A DNA stretch of 64,000 nucleotides. Origin: Citrus sinensis. Its lineage: Eukaryota > Streptophyta > Magnoliopsida > Sapindales > Rutaceae. Below the pieces are notes generated by a model. The model was not told the origin of the DNA and ran no database searches. It worked only from the letters and a program-made list of their open reading frames with translations. A program made the translations under genes and the position numbers. Positions 11,166 to 20,070 of this stretch are shown piece by piece (within the stretch, counting starts at the first letter, position 1; every line of letters begins with the position of its first letter). The stretch is taken from the NCBI RefSeq assembly GCF_022201045.2, contig NC_068564.1, positions 434,001 to 498,000 of the forward strand. The letters are read 5' to 3'.

Positions 11166-11788
11166 TCTTAATTCTCAATAAATAAGAACGTAAACTCTAA
11201 TAATAAACTTCCACAAACATGACATCGATAGGTAAATTCAAAGAAAAAAAGAAAGAAAAAACAACTTATGTGAGTGCCATTTAGTTAAAATAATAAAATT
11301 TCTTTAACTAAAAAAATGTATCGTTTGACTTATAATTATTGAGATGATAATTTTCTATCAAATTGTGTTTTTTTTTTTCAATAGCTTGATTGCTCATGAA
11401 TTTCAGGATGAAGAATTAATGTCAATAAATCCCATCAAAATAAAAAAACAGAGTATTATTTATGCTACAATATCGATATAGCACACAAAATGTTAATTTT
11501 ATTTATAACAAGGCTTTATAATTTTTGTCACAATAATATTTTATCAGTGGAAATATCATTTCTCATAATTATTAATTATTTTCCTTCCAATGGGCTAGGT
11601 AACTATGCCCTAAAAAACCATCTCAGCATTATTACTATAATTTTCCTTGATTTAAGATGTCATTTCTTAACTAAAAAGTTACAAATTCTGTTTTCCATAA
11701 TCTAATCAATATAAAATGATAAGTATCATCTTCTTCCAACATCAATGAATTAATAAAGCATACATTCAATTTCTAATTTTCTTTCGTA
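11166..11788. other. AT-rich spacer with part of a local tandem repeat
   Basis: No gene seen. 11700-11820 (ATAAGTATCATCTTCTTCC through the CACACACAAAATAAG block) recurs at 12400-12540, and its CACACACAAAATAAG part also appears at 9168-9185. The unit therefore belongs to the local duplication that multiplied the membrane-protein fragments. Confidence 0.6.
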
Positions 11789-12343
11789 CTATCTCTCTAT
11801 TTTTTCACACACAAAATAAGCAAAAACAAAGTAACCAATTAAGGGCTTCAACACAGTTTTCAAGTCGGCAATAGACAAAATGCATAGTAATCCAACTAAG
11901 CCTGTGACCCCATATTGCGCAGCCAATGTGTACTGTTTTTTTGAAATAACATCGAGTCCCTTCGTTAACATATGAAATGCTAGAAGCTTCATCATTATTG
12001 GATTGAATTCATCTTCATACTCTTCAATGCGATAGTGATTCAACTGAAGTAACAACGATGTTTGACAACAAAAGTACGAGATTTGAAAGTACAATTTTTC
12101 GTGGACTAAGAATTGGTCGGCGAAACCCAGTAAAAGATTACTAAGGAACTCGTTTTGCCTAAAAACGAAATAAAAAAGTGACTGTATGAAAAACAGAGCA
12201 TAGTATGCCGGAATAAGAGCTCCCCCAACAATCGAGATTCTCTTTGCACCCCAATGTTTGTGAACAGAAAATCCATCAGAACAAATATCCAAGATGCCAC
12301 CGAGCAACATACACTTATCCACTTTCGAAAAGAATAAATTCAA
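11789..12343 (-). CDS. Unidentified multi-pass membrane protein, longest surviving copy (copy 3)
   Basis: A 184-residue open frame without stops. I do not recognise the family. Order: VDKCMLLGGILDICSDGF, a hydrophobic helix around GGALIPAYYALFFIQSLFYF, a middle part with FVFRQNEFLSNLLLGFADQF, an acidic stretch (YRIEEYEDEFNPIMMK), then two hydrophobic segments (GVTGLVGLLCILSIADL and PLIGYFVFAYFVC). That suggests three or four membrane spans. Paralogous fragments at 10520, 10945, 12677 and probably 14208 suggest a once multi-exon gene; copy 4 has upstream sequence resembling a plastid transit peptide. It may be a partial exon set or a processed remnant rather than a working gene. The start codon is only the first ATG in frame. 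Confidence 0.45.
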   Translation of the reverse strand: MNLFFSKVDKCMLLGGILDICSDGFSVHKHWGAKRISIVGGALIPAYYALFFIQSLFYFVFRQNEFLSNLLLGFADQFLVHEKLYFQISYFCCQTSLLLQLNHYRIEEYEDEFNPIMMKLLAFHMLTKGLDVISKKQYTLAAQYGVTGLVGLLCILSIADLKTVLKPLIGYFVFAYFVCEKIER

Positions 12344-12676
12344 ACGTCAAGATAAGAAACACTTATCCACTTAACTAAAAAGTTACAAATTCTTGTTTTC
12401 CCTAATCTAATCGATATAAAATGATAAGTATCATCTTCCAACATCAATGAATTAATAAAGCATACATTCAATTTCTAATTTTCTTTTGTACTATTTCTCT
12501 ATTTTTTCACACACAAAATAAGTAAAAACAAAGTAACCAATTAAGGGCTTTAACTTTTGAGCACTAAAACTAGACGTGTACCATATAAAACTTAAAAGTG
12601 GACGTGTGTTATTTTAGAATTTAAATAATATCATATATTGATTGAAAATATTTAAATCAAATTTAAAATAGGCCAT
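12344..12676. repeat. Second copies of the local tandem flanks
   Basis: 12400-12540 repeats 11700-11820 and 12541-12680 repeats 10801-10930, with a few substitutions each. No gene. Confidence 0.7.
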
Positions 12677-13110
12677 TTACATCAATTGAAGTAACAACAA
12701 CGTTTGATGACAGAAGTATGAGATTTGAAAGTACAATTTTTCGTGGACTAAGATTTGATCGGCTAAAACTAATAAAAGATTGCTAAGAAACCTCGAGAAC
12801 TCGTTTTGCCTAAAAACAAAATAAAAAAGTAACTGCGCGCAAAATATAGCATAATATGCAGGAATAATGGCTCTCCCAACAAGCAAGATTCTTTTTGCTG
12901 CCCAATATTTGTAAACAGAAAATCCATCAAAACAAATATCTAAGATGCCACTGAGTAGCATACACTTATCCACTTTCGAAAAGAAAAAATTCGAACGTTA
13001 AGATAAGAAACTATTCTTATTAGTCACAAGACTAGGCAAGAGACTACCTTTTCTGAATCCCACACCTACGAAAGAAGTTGCCTTTTTGAATTGACTCTTC
13101 CTTTTCTTGT
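12677..13110 (-). pseudogene. Copy 4 of the unidentified membrane-protein fragment, with transit-peptide-like upstream part
   Basis: 12973-12677 encodes MDKCMLLSGILDICFDGF and the following hydrophobic helix (IIPAYYAIFCAQLLFYF). Upstream, 13100-12985, another minus-strand reading gives FKKATSFVGVGFRKGSLLPS, which looks like a plastid transit peptide, but an in-frame TAA separates it from the rest. It is either a spliced N-terminus or a broken copy. Confidence 0.5.
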
Positions 13111-13527
13111 AACTCGTACGTTCAACTGGGTAATTGCCCTCGTAAATAACCGCAAACTTGGACAAGAAATTAGAAAAAAGAAAGAAAGAATTAACAAAAT
13201 TAAAATTAGCTAAATGTGAAGAAATCCTTAATCACGATGAGCATTCCATTCATTAGTACCGATAAGAAAATGGAAACAAACCAACGGTTAGTGGAAGCAT
13301 GAGAGGAAGAGCATCACATTCACATAGTTTTATCTCATTACTACATATGATATAAAGCCTAATGATGACATGAAAAATGAAGAATTTTACCATATTCCCT
13401 TGGGAGTGGTGGCAGCGACTATATCAAGCGTATTGAAGTATTAATGCTGATTGTTTAAAAGCATAAACTAACAATTGGGCAGTGGTAGGGAAAAAAAACT
13501 CGTCCAACAAGGCATATACAATGTTTA
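13111..13527. other. Spacer with dispersed repeat
   Basis: 13180-13310 (GAATTAACAAAATTAAAATTAGC and downstream) recurs, diverged, at 19185-19250 and 25595-25770. No gene seen. Confidence 0.5.
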
Positions 13528-14200
13528 TGATGAAGAATGAACTCATAACTCAAGTGTAACAAGGCGTTTAGAGGTTACAAGCTCGTGTGACTTGTCGCTT
13601 GAGGAGTTTCAGAGCAAAACCGACAGAGCCTTATGTGTCACTTAAGTCATGAAGTGATACACGTGGTAAACACGTGACTTGTAACAAAGTTACATTAGTT
13701 CAGAACGACATTGATGAATGCCGTTTTGAGCTTACTTAAGTTGGCTTGTGTGAGACATGTAAGGAAAGGTTATTACTGTTGGTTTTGGCGGAAAGGGTTA
13801 TTAGCTCAACAAACCCAGAAAAATAGAGTATAAAGGGCAGGCTCTGGAATCATCTGCATCATCGAGAATAAATTGAGAGTAAAGAGAAGATAGAGAGAAG
13901 AAAGGTCAACAAATCTTGTTCTCTGTAATCATCATCTATTCTTGTACTGTTTGATTTCAGAATAGTGAAAGTTTGATATTAGAATAGTGAAATCTAATTG
14001 CTTGGCTTCCTAGTGGATGTAGGCACCAACTCTTAGTGTTGAACCACTTGTATTCTGTGTTGTTTTGTCTTCTTTGATTTCAATTCTTGTTTGAAGTATT
14101 CTGTGTGTGTGGATCTGTATTAGTTGATTTTGGATTCTCGAATCAGGATTAAATCTTGGGGTGAATATTGATTAGATTTATTAAGATCAATTTCACAACA
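13528..14200 (+). mobile_element. Second solo LTR, Copia-type
   Basis: LTR-like block in plus sense with a promoter (GAGTATAAAGGG at about 13828) and the R/U5 hallmark GGATGTAGGCACCAACTC (about 14017), ending in CACAACA. No primer binding site follows. The 5' boundary is uncertain: TGATGAAG at 13528 gives near-matching 5-bp flanks (GTTTA/GTTTG), while TGTAAC at 13555 is an alternative. It interrupts the membrane-protein gene, whose next piece starts at about 14208. Confidence 0.65.
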
Positions 14201-14207
14201 GTTTGCA

Positions 14208-14470
14208 ATAAAGCAGGTCAATAGCCATGGAGCTACTAGTTGATAGGCATAACCTTGTATTTCATAGACCATCCAAAGTGCAAAAGGGATAATGATGATG
14301 CCAGTGGCGTTATAGACGAGCTCCCCCGTGAGAGCATACAATGTCAAGAAGAGAAATATGACACTCCCTGTTTCCCAATTGTTCTACTTACCAACGTTGA
14401 ACATTTTATACACCATCTTAAAATATTATTAGCCTTTGTCTTGGGTGGCTTCTCTTCTTCTTGAGAACGT
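14208..14470 (-). pseudogene. Hydrophobic exon-like fragments of a membrane protein, cut by the solo LTR
   Basis: On the minus strand an acceptor-like AACAG at about 14375 precedes GSVIFLFLTLYALTGELVYN and a second hydrophobic stretch (IIIIPFALWMVYEIQGYAYQ). Upstream, 14465-14390 reads as a Lys/Glu-rich exon ending at GTAAGT. The gap between them is too short for a normal plant intron, so the model is doubtful. It is probably the 5' part of the gene whose 3' part is at 12343-11789. Confidence 0.45.
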
Positions 14471-14475
14471 GCAAA

Positions 14476-14707
14476 AGTTATGTAGTATAATTTTTTTTCG
14501 GTGTATTAAATCATCTGGTATCCGAAGACCATATTAGGCTCGACTAATTTAGATTCGAGCCGGATAGGACCATTAGGGCGGCAAAGTTCTCCCAACAAGT
14601 ATTTAACACGGCTGCATTCGCAAACCTCGAACTGAAGACCTTGGGTAAGATAGAATAACTCCATGCCAGTTGATCTACGCACTTGTTGGTAGTTATGTAG
14701 TATAATT
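14476..14707 (-). mobile_element. tRNA-derived SINE with a perfect 17-bp target-site duplication
   Basis: The element spans 14493-14690. It is flanked by identical 17-mers AGTTATGTAGTATAATT at 14476-14492 and 14691-14707. Read on the minus strand, it has a pol III A box (TAGATCAACTGGCATGG) and B box (GTTCGAGG...) near the head and a poly(A) tail (T-run at 14493-14498 on plus). The perfect duplication means a fairly recent insertion. Confidence 0.9.
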
Positions 14708-14907
14708 ACTAAGAGTAAAAATACAATATTGAAAGTATATAATGAGAGTCGTACGTAGTTTAATATATCACAACTACTTCAAGTACCAATATACAATAGA
14801 AATCAACCACTTAGAAACTAACAGTATTAGGGTGAAGTTGAAACTGACGGGGTTAGATATATAGAACAAATACCAATGAACGGTATTAGGGTGAAACTGA
14901 AACAGAC
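14708..14907. repeat. Repeat shared with 19260-19415
   Basis: The AAGAGTAAAAATACAATATT block and the twice-repeated GGGTGAA(A/G)CTGAAAC(T/A)GACGGGGTTA phrase recur downstream of the intact plus-strand ZIP gene, showing that this flank was part of the duplicated unit. No gene. Confidence 0.65.
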
Positions 14908-16329
14908 GGGGTTACCAATAATTCTTTAAAGAGTACTCGTGCAATTGTGAAATAGAATTGTAATGATTTCCACTTTTTAGCGGTGCAAATAAAAAGGGAA
15001 ATTACATGTATTATTCAGCTACTTTTGAGAATGATTGTCTAGAAACCAATGAAGAGTCAATTTTGAAAAATGATCGGCTTGTAATATTGTCAGAGTCTTT
15101 ATACGGGGAAGACCTTATCCCATTAAAAATTCAAATCTAATGCTACACATAACCATGTATTTTATAATTCGTACATGCACTCTTTCTTGTTCTATAAAGA
15201 ACCGCGTATGCTTGGGCTCCTAATTAATTATGATAACTTTGCATGTAAAGATGGATCTCAATTACAAAGTGTTGGCTCCACCTTGCGTCCAGTCATTAGT
15301 CACTTAAAGAAACTTTAAAGAATTAAAGTTTGTCTATCCAAAAAAAAATAATTAAAGTTTGAATGAATGGAATATTAATAGTAAAGGCATAACAAAATGT
15401 CGAAATTCTAATGTTGTAAAAGAAACAAAGCCAAAAATGCTGCCATCTAAGCTAAGTTTCATTGAAATCGGTGTTGCACATGATAACATGTTGTCTACAT
15501 TTTCTTTATTTCTCAAATAGTAATTTGAGTGTGTGTCATATGTCATGTCTTCCTCATGTTTGATAAACAGAAACCTACCTAATTTTATCTCTCTCTCACA
15601 ATCATGCATGCCCTTTAATTGGATGTCCTCATAATGATATTCTCAGTAATCTGTCACCTCATATACCGCGTATCTTTGGCTCTTTAAAGATTATTTTTAA
15701 AGCGTATAGTTGAGTTCATTTTCACTATTTTCTTTCTCAAAGTGAATGTGAGAAAGAAGAAAAGTGAGTAAATTTTAAATATTTAATATAACAACAGCTA
15801 ATGAAATTAATATCTGAGCCTAATTAGAAAGATAGTTATTTTGTTGGTAATAACCAGCCTTTAATCCGTTAATTCTGTCCGCAACAAAAGACATTGTTCA
15901 TGAATCCTTGGATAAATGGAATGTTATTGAGAGAAAATAAAACCATTTGTCATTAAATACACAAAAAAAAAATATTGTTAGAAATTGACTATATATTAAT
16001 GCTTAGATTTTAATGTAAAACACTTTTATGGGTACCAAAATTATACGTATCAACTTTAATTAAGCAAGTTTTTATAGTATAGAACAGAACCCAATGACTT
16101 TCTCTTGCAGCCTCTAATTGTTGTGTTACGTTGACTGAATCGGATTCTCTTATTATCAGCCATCCAATGTCTGCTACATTTGCCATAGTACTTTCTTTTC
16201 CTTTCTATATATAACAACAATCTTGCACTTCTCTAAGACCCACACAAAAGCCAAAATCCAGCTTAAATTAATTTCAGTTTCTTTAATTTTCCTCTCCTCT
16301 TAGCTTGTTTCCCATCATATATCAATATC
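14908..16329 (+). repeat. Copy 2 of the PPR-3'UTR/ZIP-upstream segment
   Basis: Colinear with 6508-8081. It begins with a relic of the PPR 3'UTR although no PPR gene is near, then carries the ZIP promoter. The conserved block at 15370-15520 (plus-strand core AAATTTCATTGAAAT...GACAACATGTTGTCT in copy 1) is also found, reversed and diverged, at 24360-24430 and 26610-26690. Confidence 0.85.
16206..16213 (+). promoter_or_regulatory. TATA box of the plus-strand ZIP gene
   Basis: TATATATA about 120 bp upstream of the ATG, followed by the leader CTTGCACTTCTCTAAGACCC. An AGCCATCCAATGTCTGCTAC block at 16157-16176 is conserved in all the ZIP upstream copies and may be regulatory. I found no exact bZIP19/23 zinc-response palindrome (RTGTCGACAY). 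Confidence 0.65.
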
Positions 16330-18073
16330 ATGGCTTGTAATTCTGTCAACATCTTGAAGATAAAAACACTTGCTTTCATTCTTCTTTATCCTACTCTAGT
16401 CTTTGGTGAGTGCGTTTGTGATGTTGAAGCTATGAGTCAAGATAATAATCAACAAGAAGCGCTTAAATATAAAGTGATTGCAATTGCTAGCATACTTGTT
16501 GCTGGTGCTTTTGGGGTTAGTCTTCCCTTGTTAGGTAAGAAGGTCCCAGCACTAAGGCCTGAAAATGATACTTTCTTCATGATTAAGGCCTTTGCTGCCG
16601 GCGTTATCCTAGCAACCGGGTTCGTTCACATACTGCCAGATGCATTTGACAACTTAACTTCTCCTTGCCTCGTTGAAAATCCATGGGGGGATTTTCCTTT
16701 TTCTGGTTTTGTTGCTATGATGTCCGCGATAGGGACTTTAATGATTGATACTTTCGCGACGGGGTATTATAAGAGGCAACATTTTAATTGTAAGCCTAAT
16801 AAGCAGCTTGTTGATGAAGAGATGGCCAATGAACATGCTGGTCATGTACATGTGCATACACATGCCACACATGGCCATGCTCATGGCTCCACGGATTCAT
16901 CATATCAAGAACTTGCTCTATCAGAAATAATCCGAAAACGTGTTATATCACAGGTGATAACAAGTGATGCAAGATTTTTAAAAGTTCAGCGGAACTCAAA
17001 AAAAATAAAATTTTTTACAGTTTTTGTACTTTAAGTTGACATAAGTTTTGTGGTTTCGTTTGGATCTTATTATTATTATTATTTTAATTTCAGGTTTTGG
17101 AGTTAGGAATTGTGGTTCACTCAATAATTATTGGAATATCTTTGGGAGCTTCGGAGAGCCTTGATACAATCAAACCTCTTCTAGCAGCCTTGTCATTTCA
17201 TCAATTTTTTGAGGGCATGGGACTTGGTGGCTGCATCTCTCAGGTATTTCACATTCTGTAGCTTCAAAATTTTAATTATCCGCATGTTTAGGGATTTGGA
17301 TAATAGAGAATGTTGTCATTCTGTCTACACCATCCACGTAAAAAGAGATGAGATGAAAGAACTCGATGATTATATAATCAAAAAAGCTAACATAATCAAA
17401 GCATTCCAATCACTTTAATGACTCAATGGGCATACGTACTTTTGGTTGCATTAACTGGTCAACATTTAAGCTCATCCAATGAAAATAAAATCAGTCTCAT
17501 TTACATAGTCAGTGACATTTGTGCAACTTATTTATGTGATGGGGAGCGACCGACACACCTGTCTTACAAATGTGATCCCGACTGATTAATAATCGTTAGC
17601 TTCAAAAATATCACGAGGCATTCATTTGTATATATGATTAGTTAATATACAGCTTCAATGTTATTTCACATAGCGTTACATACATTGCTGCCGATGAAGC
17701 TTCAATATGATTTTGCAATTTAATTTGTTATATATATATATATTGATTGCTTATTAATTAATTGTAGGCAGAATACAAGTCTCGATCGATGGCAATTATG
17801 GCAGCATTTTTCTCCCTTACAACCCCCGTAGGAATCGCTATTGGAGTTGGAATTTCAAGCGTTTACAAAGAGAATGGCCCAACGGCTCTAATTGTACAAG
17901 GAGTTTTCAATTCAGCTTCAGCTGGGATTTTGATTTACATGGCACTTGTCGACTTGCTTGCTGCTGATTTTATGAACCCAATATTGCAAAGCAATCGGAG
18001 GCTTCAATTAGGGGCTAATATTTCACTTCTTCTCGGTGCTGGTTGCATGTCTGTGTTGGCCAAATGGGCGTAG
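16330..18073 (+). CDS. ZIP family zinc/iron transporter (ZIP1/ZIP3-like)
   Basis: Imports divalent metal (Zn2+, possibly Fe2+) across the plasma membrane. Three exons: 16330-16953, 17094-17243, 17768-18073; 1,080 nt, 359 residues, normal for the family. Order: signal-like N-terminus (residues 1-26), a Cys-containing extracellular segment (GECVC, 27-31), three membrane spans, and a cytosolic His-rich loop at about 169-187 ([18 protein letters not shown]), the presumed metal-sensing loop. Span IV has [14 protein letters not shown] and span [16 protein letters not shown]; the conserved HS-X3-G and H-X3-E residues that line the transport site are present. It ends in SVLAKWA. A convergent paralogue lies 2 kb downstream. 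Metal specificity cannot be read from the sequence. Confidence 0.95.
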
Positions 18074-18216
18074 TCTTGGCTCGTGCCATATTAATTTTCA
18101 AGTGAAGCTGTTTTCCTCCACCTCTCGTCTCTCTTTACTCTCTTGAAGCAATGCGGTAAGGTATATAAACTTGTCGCTTAAAATTTTAACACAAATACTT
18201 AATATTGATATCGTGT

Positions 18217-18380
18217 AATGTTTTGGCCTTTGTGTGGGTCTTAGAGAAATGCAAGCTAGCTTCCACAGTCTATACATATAATTAAATTAAAATATATAGC
18301 GGATAAGAAAGCTCCATAATGGCGATTGTTGCAGACAATGGATGGCTGATAATAAGAGAACCTAATTCTGTTAACTTTAT
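18217..18380 (-). promoter_or_regulatory. Relic ZIP promoter and leader facing the 3' end of the ZIP gene
   Basis: Read on the minus strand, 18380-18217 matches the ZIP upstream region in order: GAATTAGGTTCTCTTATTATCAGCCATCC, a TATATA-rich stretch, GCTTGCATTTCTCTAAGACCC and ACACAAAGGCCAAAA. No ZIP coding sequence follows; the match ends about 145 bp from the stop codon of the plus-strand ZIP gene. If active it would fire antisense into that gene. Confidence 0.7.
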
Positions 18381-20070
18381 AATACAAATTAAAAATAGAG
18401 GCCGTGAGGGCAAAACCACGGGGGATCATGTAGCGTAGCATATATAATAGCTTAGATATCATTCTTCGGTTTTACTCATAACAGAGGTTTTACAGCTCTC
18501 AAACCTTTTGTCTTTTCATTTTCTTAATGATTTGAGTGATGTCCTCTGTTTTGACAGGGCAAGTTGTATAATAATGCAAAGCAACTTTGTAAATCATTAT
18601 ATATTAGCTTGTATTCAGCTCTAATTAACTCATGCAAATGGTTATTAATGCTATTTTAAGACTATAAAACATACACCAACGATTTACTAATATTTATCTT
18701 CACTCCCTAACCTAGTAGTTTATTACTCTTTTGCGAATAAGTTGAATTGAAAAGCAGCAGTCATATCAATATAGCTTTAACTACTACATCAATGTGACTA
18801 TGTGAGACACACTTAATTATAAATAATGAACATTGAATATGAATTACGGAATGCAAATTAATGTCATAAAGTGTTGGGGATAATGGCCCTATACTCCTAG
18901 CAAGAGACACTAGAGAGTGTGTTTAGACACTGAATTAAAAATGGCACATTGATGTAGTTAAAAAAATATTAAGAGAGAACTAACGTTAATACAAAGTTTA
19001 TGGGAAATCACGAACTTGAATGATTAAAACATAAAAGTTTAACTACATACTAAAACATATTGAAACTTAATTTTTCCTAAGACTTTAGGCAGTTGCCTTA
19101 CCTAGCCATTGAGCCAGATCTGCGTTTGCTGGATGGGAATACCCAAAAATTCATCAATAACTACAAAATTGGACAATAAATTAAAATTCAAGAAAGAAAG
19201 AATTAACAAAACTAAAATTAGCAAACATGAATGTATGCACACTGTGGAAATCCCTTAATTAGTAAGAGTGAAAATACAATATTCAAAGTATATAGTGAGA
19301 GGAGTACATAGTTCAATATATCACAACTACATCAAGGACCAATCTGCAACAAACTCAACCAGAGAGACTAATAGTACTAGGGTGAAAACTGAAACAGACA
19401 GGGTTAGATATATATAATAGATATCAAATTGGCAAATTAATTGCATTAAATCGATGATTCTCCATCTTATCAATTCTTAATAAGATAAATAGCAAACTAT
19501 AAAAGCCAGTAATGGTGACTGCACTGACAACAACCCGGTGAGGATTAATATTAATCATAAAACAATTTCTGTAAACAAAAAACAAATATCGACAAGGGAA
19601 TATAAGAAATTGAAGCCCCTTAATCAACCAGGGTTTAGGGTTTAGGAGGAATCGCCGTACCAAATTGTTAGGATACTCTGCTCTGCTCCGCTCCCTCTGC
19701 CTACAACTTTGCTATTTAAAATCTAATTAGGCCGCCCTATAAATGAGTTCAACTTTCAACTTCACTAACTTTCAGAAAAGCTTCTTCTGTTATTCCTTTT
19801 TTTTTTTTTTAATAGCCATAAAAAATCAAAATGTTGATGGCAATACTTCACCCACTTGATATATTAATCGGACAACGGGGCTCGATAAAGTTGAGTTAGA
19901 CAGTGGTGGCACATCACAACATTCTCAGCCTCTGATGAGAAATTGTCAAATTGCCACTAAATTTTACAATTGTGGTGGCACATCACATCAAATTGCCACT
20001 CTACATAATCAAAGCTTGACAAGATAAATAAATAGATAGATTTGTTTGGATTGAAATATTCAAAATTAAT
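18381..20070. other. Intergenic region between the convergent ZIP genes
   Basis: No gene found. 19185-19415 shares repeats with 13180-13310 and 14708-14870. A T-run lies at 19798-19812. The phrase GTGGTGGCACATCAC(A) occurs at 19902 and, slightly altered, at 19973. Confidence 0.5.

Noticed and set aside
14493-14690. Possible tRNA gene on the minus strand
   Set aside because: Flanked by perfect 17-bp direct repeats with a poly(A) tail, which identifies it as a SINE.
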